This document shows positions 44,062 through 52,562 of a DNA stretch of 64,000 nt, piece after piece (position 1 is the first letter of the stretch; each line of letters begins with the position of its first letter). The notes under the pieces are model-generated. The model saw nothing but the letters and a program-made list of their open reading frames with translations, made no database searches and had not been told where the DNA came from. The translations under genes were made by a program, and so were the position numbers. Origin of the DNA: Roseicyclus marinus (GTDB taxonomy: Bacteria > Pseudomonadota > Alphaproteobacteria > Rhodobacterales > Rhodobacteraceae); NCBI RefSeq assembly GCF_030163795.1, contig NZ_JASJOF010000003.1, positions 109,501 through 173,500 on the forward strand, read 5' to 3'.

Positions 44062-44973
44062 CTACCCCACGCTGTCGAGGATATAACGCGCCACCATCAG
44101 GTCCAGATGCGCGCCGCCGCCATTCTTGAACAGCGTGATTTCCGTGTCGGACCGCCGCGCGAAGCGACCAGAGGGCAGATCGTAATAATCCGCCAGAACA
44201 TCGCTCTCGGTGATCGCGCCGGATGCCAGCGGGATCTTCAGTTCGCCGATATGGCCGATGGTCGTGTCCCGGCTGTCGACGAAGATCCGGGCCCGTTGCA
44301 ACGCACGATCATCCGTTTCGCGCATATCCGGACGATAGGCGCCGATCAGGTCCAGATGCTGACCCGGCTGCAACCAGTCGCCGTAGATCACGGGCGCGGT
44401 GGACATCGTGGCGCAGGTGATGATGTCGGCCCCTTTCACCGCCTCCTCCAGGTTATGAACCTGCTCGGTGTCGGGGAATTCGGTCAGCAACCGCTCTTCG
44501 CACAGGGGGCTGCGGTTCCAGATCCAGAACTGCGCCTGCGGAAAGGCCGCGCCATAAGCTTGTCGCAGCGACCGGCCCACCGTGCCCGCGCCGACGATCA
44601 AGATCACGCGGCTGTCGGGGCGGGCGAGGATACGGGCGGCGCACAGACTGTCGCCTGCCGTCTTCCATTTGGTCAGCAGGTGGAAATCCACGATGGCCGC
44701 CAGCGTTCCGTCGGTGTCGGAATAGACCGCAGCCGAGCCGTTGACGGCAGGTTTGTCGATATCCTTGTTGCCCGGAAAGATCGTCGCCGTCTTGACCAAC
44801 TGGCCCAGACCATCGATCCACGCTGCCCGGCTCAGCAGCGTGTCCTGTCCCCGGTACAAAAAGATATCCGCGATCTCGGCCTTGGGCAGGCGATGCCCCA
44901 CCTCGATCGCCTTGCACAAGGCCAGCCAATCCAGCCGCGCCTCGGCCTCGGGTCCGATCATCTGCACCGTCAT
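44062..44973 (-). CDS. ornithine cyclodeaminase / mu-crystallin family
   Basis: 303-residue NAD(P)-binding protein. Rossmann motif VILIVGAGTVGRSLRQAYG (about 122-140), RLPKAEIADIFLY near the N-terminus, and KTATIFPGNKDID. A family-typical LIGAYRPDMRETDD and SRDTTIGHIGELKIPL follow. True ornithine cyclodeaminases, ketimine reductases and alanine dehydrogenases share this fold, so the reaction is not fixed. It overlaps the HAD gene by 4 bp (ATGA) and is last in fghA-HAD-OCD. Confidence 0.88.
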   Translation of the reverse strand: MTVQMIGPEAEARLDWLALCKAIEVGHRLPKAEIADIFLYRGQDTLLSRAAWIDGLGQLVKTATIFPGNKDIDKPAVNGSAAVYSDTDGTLAAIVDFHLLTKWKTAGDSLCAARILARPDSRVILIVGAGTVGRSLRQAYGAAFPQAQFWIWNRSPLCEERLLTEFPDTEQVHNLEEAVKGADIITCATMSTAPVIYGDWLQPGQHLDLIGAYRPDMRETDDRALQRARIFVDSRDTTIGHIGELKIPLASGAITESDVLADYYDLPSGRFARRSDTEITLFKNGGGAHLDLMVARYILDSVG

Positions 44974-45593
44974 GTCACCGCCTCCGCCTCGGGCAACAGC
45001 CCCGCCGCGACCAGCCGCGCGGCCCAGCCTTCGGGACCTTCGAAAAGATGCGTCTGCCAGCCGCGCGCCGCCGCCGCCGCGATGTTGTCCGGACGGTCAT
45101 CGGCAAACAAAAGCGCGCCGGGGGCGATGCCGGTGTCGCGCTCGAGCCTTTCGTAGATCGCCGGGTCAGGCTTCATCACGCCCAAATGGCCCGAGATGAA
45201 TTCGGCGTCGAATTCGTTCAGAAAATCATAGACGCCTTGCGCGATCTGGTAGGTATCGACACCGAAATTCGACAGGGCAAAGACAGGTATCCCCCGCGCC
45301 CGCAAGTTCCTGAGCAACGCGACCGAACCGGGGATCGCGGGGCTGCACATCTCGACCCAGCCCTCGCGCCACGCAAGGATCTCGGGGCGCCAGTCTGGAT
45401 GGGCGGTCGCCATCGCCTCCACCTCTGCGGCGAATGGCGCGCCAAGATCGACGCGCAGGTTCATCGCATGCAGATCGACCTGCGCAAACAGCGCCTTGCG
45501 CCGCTCGGGCCCGATCAGCCCATCGTAATGGCGTTCGGGGTGCCATTCGACAAGCACGTTGCCGATGTCGAAAACCACGGCTTCGGGCGTCAT
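44970..45593 (-). CDS. HAD family hydrolase
   Basis: 207 residues, HAD subfamily IA. Motif I DIGNVLVEW (9-17; the first aspartate is the nucleophile and the second expected aspartate is asparagine), motif II FALSNFG, motif III KPDPAIYERL and motif IV FADDRPDN. The DIGNV form is common in haloacid dehalogenase-like phosphatases of YihX type. Substrate unknown. Overlaps of 4 bp on both sides place it in an operon with fghA and the cyclodeaminase. Confidence 0.88.
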   Translation of the reverse strand: MTPEAVVFDIGNVLVEWHPERHYDGLIGPERRKALFAQVDLHAMNLRVDLGAPFAAEVEAMATAHPDWRPEILAWREGWVEMCSPAIPGSVALLRNLRARGIPVFALSNFGVDTYQIAQGVYDFLNEFDAEFISGHLGVMKPDPAIYERLERDTGIAPGALLFADDRPDNIAAAAARGWQTHLFEGPEGWAARLVAAGLLPEAEAVT

Positions 45594-46429
45594 GCGCGCA
45601 CCCCGTAAAGCGCCTCTGCGTGAAAGGTCACGTGATCCTCCATGAAGCTCGAGACGAAATAATAGCTGTGATCGTACCCCGGCTGCAGGCGCAGGGTGGC
45701 ATGCTGGCGGCGGGCCGCCATCGCCTCGGCCAGAACTTCGGTCCTGAGCAGATCCGCGAACTGATCCGCCGTGCCTGTGTCGATCAGGATCGGCCCGGCG
45801 AACCCGCGTTCCCGCATCAGGCGGCTCGCGTCATGCGCCTCCCACAAGGCGGTATTGGAACCCAGATAGGCGGTGAACTGCTTCTGGCCCCAATCGCTGT
45901 CCATCGGGTTGCAGATCGGCGCAAAGGCCGAGACGCTGGCGAACCGCTCGGGGTGATGCATGGCGATGGTCAGCGCGCCATGCCCGCCCATGGAATGCCC
46001 GGTGATCGCCTGCCGCGCCTCGTCCAACGCAAAGCGGTGGAACAAGGCTTGGGGCAATTCTTCGGTGATGTAGCTCCACATCTGGAAATGCTCGGCCCAC
46101 GGGTCTTGGACCGCGTTCAGGTAGAACCCTGCCCCCTGCCCCAGATCATAGGCGGCATCGTCGGGCACGCCCGGCCCGCGCGGACTGGTATCGGGAAAAA
46201 CCAGCGCGATGCCCTGTTCGGCGGCCCATTGCTGGGCGCCCGCCTTTTCCATCGCATTGGCATGTGTGCAGGTCAGCCCCGACAGGTACCACAAGACGGG
46301 CACCGGCCCATCCTCCGCCTCGGTGGGCAGGAACAGGCCGAATGTCATGTCGGTTCCCGTCGCCTCCGAGGCATGGCGGTAGACGCCCTGTGTGCCGTCG
46401 AAACACCGGTTTTCCGAGATCGTTTCCAT
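45590..46429 (-). CDS. fghA: S-formylglutathione hydrolase
   Basis: 279-residue alpha/beta-hydrolase of esterase-D type that releases formate from S-formylglutathione. GHSMGGHGA holds the nucleophile S146; the Asp (DTGTADQF) and His (GYDHSYYF) complete the triad. YLSGLTCTHANAMEKAG is the diagnostic block. ATG 46429 has AGGAGG. It is the second step after FrmA (50395-51525), together detoxifying formaldehyde to formate with glutathione. The HAD gene overlaps its stop. Confidence 0.95.
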   Translation of the reverse strand: METISENRCFDGTQGVYRHASEATGTDMTFGLFLPTEAEDGPVPVLWYLSGLTCTHANAMEKAGAQQWAAEQGIALVFPDTSPRGPGVPDDAAYDLGQGAGFYLNAVQDPWAEHFQMWSYITEELPQALFHRFALDEARQAITGHSMGGHGALTIAMHHPERFASVSAFAPICNPMDSDWGQKQFTAYLGSNTALWEAHDASRLMRERGFAGPILIDTGTADQFADLLRTEVLAEAMAARRQHATLRLQPGYDHSYYFVSSFMEDHVTFHAEALYGVRA

Positions 46430-46491
46430 CGCGCCCTCCTGTCGCCGCCCGCTCAAGCCGTAGCGCGGCCCTGCCCCCCACCGCAAGCGGA

Positions 46492-47442
46492 TCAGCCCCC
46501 CGGCACGATCCCGGCCATGCCCGACACCCACGCGATCACTGCCGAAACGGTCAGGATGCTGAGCGCGGTGGAAATCAGGATCGAGGCCGAGACGCGCTGC
46601 GGCGCAACCCCGTAGTGCTGCGCAAGGATATAGACATTGCCCGCCACCGGCAGGGAGGACGCCGCGATCATCACGGCGGCATCGAAGGTGTCGACCGGAA
46701 ACAGCCACAAGGCTGCAAAGGCCACGGCCAGAGGATGCAGGACCAGCTTGCAGAAACTGAGCCAGCCCGCGACCTGGATCCGTTCCGCCGATTTCCCCGC
46801 AAGCGATGCGCCGATGGCAAAAAGCGCCCCGGGCGTCGCCGCCGCTCCGAGGATGCCCAGAAACTCGTTCACCGGGCCGGGCACCACCCATCCTGTCCCC
46901 GACCAGGCCAGCCCAAGGGTCATCGACACGATCATCGGGTTCTTCACGAGGCCCAAGCCCACCGTCCGCAAGATGCCGAGCGACATCCGCCCGTCCCGGC
47001 TGCCTGTGATCAGGATCACGATGAGCGAGGAGAATACGATCAGGTCCAGCGACAGAACCATCAGGACCGGGCCCGCCGCTGCCTCACCCATCAGCACGAT
47101 CAGCATGGGCACACCCAGAAAGCCGGTATTGCCGATCACGGCACACTGCGCCTCGACAGCCGCCTCCTCGATCGAGCGGCGGCGCAAAAAGGCCACGGCG
47201 GTGGCGATGGCATAGACCACGAAACAGCCCCAGAGATAGGCCGCCACGAACCACCAATCGAAGATCTCGGCCAAGGACAGGTTGGCGGCAAAGCGGAACA
47301 GCATCGCCGAAAGCGCGAAATAGAATACGAATTTCGTCAAATAAGCCGCCGCCTCGGCCGTGAAGAACCCGGATCGGCAGGCTTGGTAGCCCAGCCCGAT
47401 CAGGGCAAAGAACGGCAACGTCTTGAGAAAGATCTCGATCAT
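46492..47442 (-). CDS. AEC family permease (auxin-efflux-carrier type)
   Basis: 316 residues with about 10 membrane helices. Characteristic AEC pieces are LPFFALIGLGYQACRSGFF (about 9-27), AVIGNTGFLGVPMLIVL, and GAAATPGALFAIGASLAGKS. Bacterial members export malonate or dicarboxylates in known cases; substrate here unknown. It is in the same direction as fghA, with a 62-bp gap. It lies divergent from the TetR regulator, which may control it. Confidence 0.88.
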   Translation of the reverse strand: MIEIFLKTLPFFALIGLGYQACRSGFFTAEAAAYLTKFVFYFALSAMLFRFAANLSLAEIFDWWFVAAYLWGCFVVYAIATAVAFLRRRSIEEAAVEAQCAVIGNTGFLGVPMLIVLMGEAAAGPVLMVLSLDLIVFSSLIVILITGSRDGRMSLGILRTVGLGLVKNPMIVSMTLGLAWSGTGWVVPGPVNEFLGILGAAATPGALFAIGASLAGKSAERIQVAGWLSFCKLVLHPLAVAFAALWLFPVDTFDAAVMIAASSLPVAGNVYILAQHYGVAPQRVSASILISTALSILTVSAVIAWVSGMAGIVPGG

Positions 47443-47539
47443 GCGCCTTGGCTAATCCGCGCCCCTGTCAGAGTCCATGGTGCGAAAGCCGCGGGTGCCG
47501 GCGCGAAGTCCTTGCCGCAACTGAACCGGATGGTTTACA

Positions 47540-47551
47540 TTGTCACGACAA
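47540..47551. promoter_or_regulatory. candidate TetR operator
   Basis: Palindrome ttgtc-N2-gacaa in the 123-bp region between the AEC permease and the TetR gene, 14 bp upstream of the TetR ATG. The location suits autorepression and control of the divergent permease. A short motif, so evidence is thin. Confidence 0.3.
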
Positions 47552-47565
47552 GCGGGGGGACGCAG

Positions 47566-48183
47566 ATGAACGCCGAGGCGCAGATCAAGAAGGGGCGCAA
47601 GTTCGACCAAGTGGTCGAAGGCGCGCGCAGCGTGTTCCTCCGCGAAGGCTACGAAGGCGCCAGCGTGGACGAGATCGCGCGTGACGCCGGCGTCTCCAAG
47701 GCGACGCTCTACAGCTACTTTCCCGACAAGCAGCACCTGTTCCTCGCCGTGCTCGAAATCGAATGCGCCCAACAGGCCGAGGTCGATTTCCTGATGGATT
47801 CTGGCGAATTGAGCGTCGAGGAAACATTGCACGGGATCTGCACCGCGCTCATCACCTTCATCCTGTCGCGCTTTGGGCAGGACATGTTCCGCGTCTGCGT
47901 CGCCGAGGCGCAGCGCTTTCCCGACCTGGGGCGCACCTTCTATGACAGTGGCCCGAAGAAATGGGGGCGCAAGATCGCCCAATATCTGGACAGTCCCAAG
48001 GCCCGCGCCATGCTCGACATCGAGGATACCGCGCTGGCCGCCGATCAGCTGGCACAGCTCTGTCGCGCCGACCTGATGCTCAAGGTTCTCTTCGGGATCG
48101 AGAAAGACCCGCAAGGGGCGGAAATCGACCGCGTGGCTGCCGAAGCCGTGAAAACTTTCCTCGCCCGTTACCGCAGGGCCTGA
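47566..48183 (+). CDS. TetR/AcrR family regulator
   Basis: 205 residues. N-terminal HTH (about 13-60): VVEGARSVFLREGYEGASVD then EIARDAGVSKATLYSYFPDK and QHLFLAVLE. The C-terminal ligand domain is of the AefR-like type (about 75-200). ATG 47566 has GGGGGGAC upstream; longer in-frame extensions are not homologous. Ligand unknown. Divergent orientation suggests it controls the AEC permease. Confidence 0.9.
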   Translation: MNAEAQIKKGRKFDQVVEGARSVFLREGYEGASVDEIARDAGVSKATLYSYFPDKQHLFLAVLEIECAQQAEVDFLMDSGELSVEETLHGICTALITFILSRFGQDMFRVCVAEAQRFPDLGRTFYDSGPKKWGRKIAQYLDSPKARAMLDIEDTALAADQLAQLCRADLMLKVLFGIEKDPQGAEIDRVAAEAVKTFLARYRRA

Positions 48184-48218
48184 CACCTCAACCGATCATC
48201 AAGGTTAACGGCCCTCTT

Positions 48219-48279
48219 CATCTTGGCCCGAAAACTCCGGGGGGGCCGCCCGGAACGGGCGGCGGGGGCAGAGCCCCCC
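48219..48279. repeat. GC-rich dispersed intergenic element with two hairpins
   Basis: Between the convergent TetR and NYN genes. Reads ttcatcttggcccgaaaact then ccggggg, followed by hairpin gccgccc/gggcggc (48245-48263) and hairpin gggggc/gcccccc (48264-48279). I recognise the tgg-cccgaaa-actccgggg...cagagccccc pattern as a repeat common in intergenic regions of Rhodobacteraceae genomes. It may terminate both transcripts, but there is no T-run. Confidence 0.6.
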
Positions 48280-48287
48280 TCCACGCC

Positions 48288-49004
48288 TCAATCCAGCCGA
48301 CGCACGAGCAGCTGGTTGCCCGCGCCGCGCTTGACTTCCAGCATCTTCAGGCTTTGCACGAGGTCCGACAGCTTGCGCTTGCCATAGGTGCGCGTGTCGA
48401 AATCGGGATTGGCGGCAGTGATGAACTGGCCGATCTGGCCCAGCGAATACCAGTCGTCATCCTGTTCGATACCGTCCATGGCGCGAAAGATCAGGTCGCG
48501 CGCCTCCGTCAGGGGCAGCTTGTCGGGGCTCTTTCCCTCCGACTTCTCGTCCTTGGGATCGGCGGGCAGGATGTTCTCGACAAAGATGAACCGTTTGCAG
48601 GCCCGGCGGAACGCTTCGGGCGTCTTTTGCTGACCGATGCCGTAGACCTCCAGCCCCTGTTCGCGCAGACGCTGTGCCAACCGAGTGAAATCGCTGTCGG
48701 AACTGACCAGGACGAAGCCGTCGAACCGACCGGTGTGCATCAGATCCATCGCGTCGATCACCAGCGCGATGTCGCTCGCGTTCTTGCCCACCGTATTTGC
48801 AGGCTGGTGATGCGGCACGATGCCGAATTCGGCCTGCACCGCCGACCACCCCTTCATGTGCGTCGAGGAGAAATCTCCGTAGATCCGCCTTACGCTGGCC
48901 TCGCCGAAACCCGCGATCTCGTCGAAGATCGCGCGCGCATGCTTGTGGCTGGTGTTGTCGGCGTCGATCAGGACCGCGAGAAGCGGTGTCTTGTCATTGG
49001 CCAT
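48288..49004 (-). CDS. NYN domain protein (LabA/DUF88 type)
   Basis: 238 residues. NYN (PIN-like) nuclease fold with acidic residues in AVLIDADNTS (9-18), VIDAMDLM, and VLVSSDSDFTRLAQRL. The C-terminal part (about 165-238) is a winged OST-HTH/LOTUS-like domain, DWYSLGQIGQFI and KLSDLVQSLKMLEVKR. Probably an RNA-processing or -degrading enzyme. ATG 49004 has GGAGG 9 bases upstream and overlaps the previous gene by 11 bp. Last of an operon led by frmA. Confidence 0.88.
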   Translation of the reverse strand: MANDKTPLLAVLIDADNTSHKHARAIFDEIAGFGEASVRRIYGDFSSTHMKGWSAVQAEFGIVPHHQPANTVGKNASDIALVIDAMDLMHTGRFDGFVLVSSDSDFTRLAQRLREQGLEVYGIGQQKTPEAFRRACKRFIFVENILPADPKDEKSEGKSPDKLPLTEARDLIFRAMDGIEQDDDWYSLGQIGQFITAANPDFDTRTYGKRKLSDLVQSLKMLEVKRGAGNQLLVRRLD

Positions 49005-49458
49005 CGGGAAATACCTCCGGCCCCAGCCTGTCACATCGTGCCCGCCCCTGCCAGAGCGCACGCAGCGCCTCGCCCCGGGCGGCATTCGTGTCGGGCAAAT
49101 AAAGGGTGCCGGTATCATTCACGGCCTCGACCCGCGTCTCCAACAGGACATGACCGCAAAGGCTTATGATGAAGGGGCCGCCCATGGCTTGCCCGGTCAG
49201 GGCCGCAAGCGTCGATGCCGCCTCGGGGGTCAGGCGCAGGAAGATATCGGTGATCCCGCCGCTTTCGGACAATTCCACCGCCAGGATATCCCATGGGTGC
49301 AGGGCGATATCCTGTCCGGCCAATGAATATGTCACGACAGGATCGGGAGGATCCAGCGCACGCAGGTTTTCGGTGGCGGTCTGACCCTCTGCCGCGAACG
49401 GCACGAACAGGACAAGGGCCAGCGCCCTAGACAAGGGATCGGAACATGACCAGCGCAT
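48994..49458 (-). CDS. small exported protein with a SecD-P1-like domain
   Basis: 154 residues. ATG 49458 has GAGGG 8 bases upstream, and a signal peptide (about 1-26: SRALALVLFVPFAAEGQ) follows. The mature part reads IFLRLTPEAASTLAALTGQ, then FIISLCGHVLLETRVEAVND with GTLYLP, closely like the periplasmic P1-head region of SecD without the membrane domain. Role unknown; it might bind translocating proteins, which is inference. The start overlaps the GNAT gene by 32 bp, and the stop overlaps the NYN gene by 11 bp. Confidence 0.65.
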   Translation of the reverse strand: MRWSCSDPLSRALALVLFVPFAAEGQTATENLRALDPPDPVVTYSLAGQDIALHPWDILAVELSESGGITDIFLRLTPEAASTLAALTGQAMGGPFIISLCGHVLLETRVEAVNDTGTLYLPDTNAARGEALRALWQGRARCDRLGPEVFPDGQ

Positions 49459-49921
49459 CGACATATCCCTCGGTCGGGTGGTGAAACGCTGCAGGCAGAC
49501 GGCCCACGGTCTCGAATCCCGCGCGGTCCCAAGTCTCGATCGCGCGGGTGTTGGTGGAGACCACGAAATTGTATTGCATCGCGCGGTAGCCGCGCGCGCG
49601 GCCCTGATCCAGTGAATGGGCCAACATGGCGCGCGCGATGCCTTTGCCCCGTGCATCGGGCGCGGTGATGTAGCCGCAATTGCAGACATGCGCGCCGCCC
49701 CCGCCTTGGTTGGGGCGGAGGTAATAGGTGCCCATCACCATGCCGCCAAGCTCCGCCATGAAGGTCGTCTTGTCCGGGGACAGCCAATACTCCACCGCAG
49801 CTTCGGCCGTTATCGCGGGGTCGATGGCATAGGTGTCGCCCGCCCGGAATACCGGCAGGATCAGGGCAGCAATCGCCCCGGCATCGGCGCGGCCCGCTTC
49901 ACGGATCGTCGGGTCGGGCAT
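49427..49921 (-). CDS. GNAT family N-acetyltransferase
   Basis: 164 residues. The acetyl-CoA site is DARGKGIARAMLAHSLD (about 91-107), preceded by the HVCNCGYIT strand, and followed by NTRAIETWDRAGFETVG. Acceptor unknown. It starts 9 bp after the exported 145-residue protein and overlaps the SecD-like gene. Confidence 0.9.
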   Translation of the reverse strand: MPDPTIREAGRADAGAIAALILPVFRAGDTYAIDPAITAEAAVEYWLSPDKTTFMAELGGMVMGTYYLRPNQGGGGAHVCNCGYITAPDARGKGIARAMLAHSLDQGRARGYRAMQYNFVVSTNTRAIETWDRAGFETVGRLPAAFHHPTEGYVDALVMFRSLV

Positions 49922-49930
49922 GGGGGCGAC

Positions 49931-50368
49931 CTACTTGGTGCCGCCACCGAGTGTACCGCCACCCAGCGTGGTGCCGCCGCCCGCGGCGGGCGTGCCGCCC
50001 CCCGCCACGACCTCGTCCCAGATGTCGCCCAGACGGTCGGCGATCAATTCGCGGGCATCGCTGTCGTCATCGGTGTTGTGGATCACGAGAAACGGCGCGA
50101 CGAATCCCGCTTCGTCGGGGCAGATGAACAGTGCATCGACCACCTCGCCGCGCAGGTCGTAGCCGCCCACGGTCCAGTCCGACCGGCCGGTAAAGCCGGG
50201 CGCGCCGAACCGGTTGCGGTACGTCTCGATGGTGACCTCGGCGTAGCTCATGCAGATGTCGCGGGTGTTGACCGCGTTGAAATCGATCACCGACCAGCCT
50301 TCGGCCGAGGCCGCCGAACCGATCCCTACCGCGAGGCAAAGCCCGCAACCCCATGCTTTTGCCGTCAT
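49931..50368 (-). CDS. exported hypothetical protein, glycine-rich tail
   Basis: 145 residues with an N-terminal signal peptide of about 22 residues (WGCGLCLAVGIGSAASA). The mature protein has two cysteines (RDICMSYAE and ALFICPDEAG) and ends in Gly/Thr repeats (GGGTTLGGGTLGGGTK, last 16). I recognise no family. It sits 26 bp after frmA, in the same operon. Secreted or periplasmic; function unknown. Confidence 0.7.
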   Translation of the reverse strand: MTAKAWGCGLCLAVGIGSAASAEGWSVIDFNAVNTRDICMSYAEVTIETYRNRFGAPGFTGRSDWTVGGYDLRGEVVDALFICPDEAGFVAPFLVIHNTDDDSDARELIADRLGDIWDEVVAGGGTPAAGGGTTLGGGTLGGGTK

Positions 50369-50394
50369 AATCGGTCTCCTTTCACCTGTGACCC

Positions 50395-51525
50395 TCAGTA
50401 AACTACAACCGACCTGATCGACTTGCCTTCGTGCATCAGGTCGAAGGCGGTGTTTATCTCATCGAGCGGCATCTTGTGCGTGATCATGCTGTCGATCTCG
50501 ATCTTTCCGTCCATGTACCAGTCGACGAATTTCGGCACATCGGTGCGGCCCTTGGCCCCGCCGAACGCCGTGCCTTTCCAGACGCGGCCCGTGACCAGCT
50601 GGAAGGGGCGGGTCGAAATCTCGGCCCCGGCGGGGGCGACCCCGATGATGACCGACACGCCCCAGCCACGATGCGAACACTCGAGCGCATCGCGCATTAC
50701 CTTCACGTTGCCGGTGGCATCGAATGAATAATCCACGCCGCCGATCTGATCGGCCCCGCGCTTGGTCAGGTTGACGATTTCCTGCACCACGGATCCTTCG
50801 ATTTTGGACGGGTTGACGAAATGGGTCATCCCGAACTTGCGCGCCATCTCCGCCTTGCCGTCGTTCAGATCGACGCCGATGATCATGTCCGCGCCCGCCA
50901 TCCGCAGGCCCTGGATCACGTTCAACCCGATCCCGCCCAAGCCGAAGACGGCGGCAGTCGATCCGATCTCGACGCCCGCGGTGTTGATCACCGCACCGAT
51001 ACCGGTGGTCACACCGCAGCCGATGTAACAGATCTTGTCGAAGGGCGCGTCCTCGCGAACCTTGGCCAGCGCGATCTCGGGCATCACCGTGTGATTGGCG
51101 AAGGTCGAACAGCCCATGTAGTGATAGATCGGCGTCCCATCGAGCATCGAGAACCGCGTGGTCCCGTCGGGCATCAGGCCCTGGCCCTGGGTGTTACGGA
51201 TGGCGGTGCAGAGGTTTGTCTTGCCCGACAGGCACGACGGGCACTGCCGACATTCCGGCGTATAGAGCGGAATGACATGATCGCCCGGCTTGAGGGTGGT
51301 CACGCCCTCGCCCACTTCCAGCACCACGCCCGCACCCTCGTGCCCGAGGATGGACGGAAACAGCCCCTCGGGGTCCGCGCCCGAGCGGGTGAATTCATCG
51401 GTGTGGCAGATGCCCGTGGCCTTGATCTCGACCAGAACCTCGCCCGCCTTGGGACCGTCGAGATTGACCTCCATGATTTCAAGCGGCTTGCCCGCTTCCA
51501 ATGCGACGGCGGCACGAGTGCGCAT
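50395..51525 (-). CDS. frmA: S-(hydroxymethyl)glutathione dehydrogenase / class III alcohol dehydrogenase
   Basis: 376-residue zinc-dependent NAD enzyme oxidising S-hydroxymethylglutathione to S-formylglutathione. Catalytic zinc ligands GICHTDEF and GHEGAG; structural zinc [18 protein letters not shown] fold [18 protein letters not shown] 51525 has GAGAGGGAC upstream. In Rhodobacter this enzyme is called AdhI. It leads an operon of exported protein, GNAT, SecD-like, and NYN genes, which have no clear link to formaldehyde. FghA, the next step, is 4 kb away on the same strand. Confidence 0.96.
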   Translation of the reverse strand: MRTRAAVALEAGKPLEIMEVNLDGPKAGEVLVEIKATGICHTDEFTRSGADPEGLFPSILGHEGAGVVLEVGEGVTTLKPGDHVIPLYTPECRQCPSCLSGKTNLCTAIRNTQGQGLMPDGTTRFSMLDGTPIYHYMGCSTFANHTVMPEIALAKVREDAPFDKICYIGCGVTTGIGAVINTAGVEIGSTAAVFGLGGIGLNVIQGLRMAGADMIIGVDLNDGKAEMARKFGMTHFVNPSKIEGSVVQEIVNLTKRGADQIGGVDYSFDATGNVKVMRDALECSHRGWGVSVIIGVAPAGAEISTRPFQLVTGRVWKGTAFGGAKGRTDVPKFVDWYMDGKIEIDSMITHKMPLDEINTAFDLMHEGKSIRSVVVY

Positions 51526-51604
51526 GATCTGTCCCTCTCCCATGATCTTGTGTTCGTGCGACCTTGAGACAATCTGGTGGGCAGCGCAACGGAGGATAAA
51601 CCCC

Positions 51605-51856
51605 ATGAGATTGCTGATCTGCCTGATCCTCGCGATCCTGCCGGTCGCGGCGCAAGCCGGGTCCGAGGATACCTGCGGCGCCTCGGGATTTCAGGGTCTT
51701 GTCGGACAAACGGCCGAGATCGCCCGCCTGCTGGACCTCGATATGCCCCTGCGCGTCATCGAGCCGGGCATGGCCGTGACGATGGATTTTCGCCCGGATC
51801 GGATCAACTTCGAGATCGATGACGAGGGGCGCATCATGGTGGTCCGTTGCGGGTGA
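51605..51856 (+). CDS. I78 family peptidase inhibitor
   Basis: 83 residues with signal peptide [18 protein letters not shown], then [34 protein letters not shown], and [11 protein letters not shown], matching the proteinase-inhibitor I78 fold (elastase-type inhibitors). One disulphide between the two cysteines is likely. It is divergent from frmA and 128 bp ahead of rimP. Periplasmic role in protecting against serine proteases is inference. Confidence 0.88.
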   Translation: MRLLICLILAILPVAAQAGSEDTCGASGFQGLVGQTAEIARLLDLDMPLRVIEPGMAVTMDFRPDRINFEIDDEGRIMVVRCG

Positions 51857-51857
51857 C

Positions 51858-51886
51858 TTGCGCCGCCCCGCGATTCCCCCTATATC
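51858..51886 (+). promoter_or_regulatory. sigma-70-like promoter of the rimP operon
   Basis: TTGCGC (51858-51863), 17-bp spacer, TATATC (51881-51886). Transcription would begin near 51893, giving a leader of about 90 nt before rimP that contains the terminator at 51943-51965. The spacing and sequence are good for a housekeeping promoter. Confidence 0.55.
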
Positions 51887-51942
51887 GCCTTCAACAGCGG
51901 CGCCCCCGGGTCCACACCGGATGGCACCACCGGACAAGTTCG

Positions 51943-51965
51943 ACGGGCCGCGCGGCCCGTTTTTT
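51943..51965 (+). terminator. intrinsic terminator inside the rimP leader (attenuator candidate)
   Basis: The palindrome acgggccgcgcggcccgt (51943-51960; 7 bp stem around a gcgc loop) is directly followed by TTTTT and then CG. It is the best terminator type in the window, but lies 18 bp upstream of the rimP start, between the predicted promoter and the gene. This implies transcription attenuation of the rimP-nusA-infB operon, or a readthrough mechanism. NusA autoregulation is a known logic for this operon in enterobacteria. Confidence 0.7.
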
Positions 51966-51983
51966 CGTTTCTGGAGACCCGTT

Positions 51984-52556
51984 TTGTCGGAGCTGATCGC
52001 CAAGACCGCCATCGACCGGCGCATGGCCGAAATCCTGACCCCCGTGATCGAGGGGATGGGATTCGAGCTGGTGCGCATCCGTCTGATGGGCGGTCAGACC
52101 AAGACCTTGCAGATCATGGCCGAACGCCCCGGCGGCGGGATCGAGGTGGATGAATGCGCCCAGATTTCCACCGCCGTCAGCGCGGTTCTGGATGTCGAGG
52201 ATCCGCTTGAGGATGCCTACACGCTCGAAGTCTCTAGCCCCGGCATCGACCGCCCGCTGACCCGGCTCAAGGATTTCGAGACCTTCGAAGGTTACGAGGC
52301 ACGGATCGAGACGACCGAAATGATCGACGGACGCCGCCGCTTCAAGGGTGTCTTGGCCGGCGTCGAAGGCGACGAGGTTCTGCTGAACATCGAGGAAGGC
52401 ACCGTGGGGCTGCATTTCGACTGGCTGTCGGATGCCAAGCTGGTCCTGACCGACGAGTTGATCAAAGAAATGCTGCGCCAGCGGAAGGCCGCCGGCATCA
52501 TCGACGAAACCCAGTTTGACGACATCGAGGAAGAGTCCTCGGAGGCGGAGGAGTAA
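51984..52556 (+). CDS. rimP: ribosome maturation factor RimP
   Basis: 190 residues, 30S assembly factor. [20 protein letters not shown] and [12 protein letters not shown] at the N-terminus, [20 protein letters not shown] in the middle, then a C-terminal SH3-like domain with [16 protein letters not shown] 51984 has GGAG 8 bases upstream and matches relatives that start with [12 protein letters not shown]. An in-frame ATG at 51921 would translate across the leader hairpin and lacks a ribosome site. It is 6 bp before nusA. Confidence 0.92.
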   Translation: MSELIAKTAIDRRMAEILTPVIEGMGFELVRIRLMGGQTKTLQIMAERPGGGIEVDECAQISTAVSAVLDVEDPLEDAYTLEVSSPGIDRPLTRLKDFETFEGYEARIETTEMIDGRRRFKGVLAGVEGDEVLLNIEEGTVGLHFDWLSDAKLVLTDELIKEMLRQRKAAGIIDETQFDDIEEESSEAEE

Positions 52557-52562
52557 CGCACA

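Noticed and set aside
51887-51942. tRNA in the rimP leader (as metY precedes rimP in E. coli)
   Set aside because: No cloverleaf pairing or CCA end; only the terminator hairpin is convincing.
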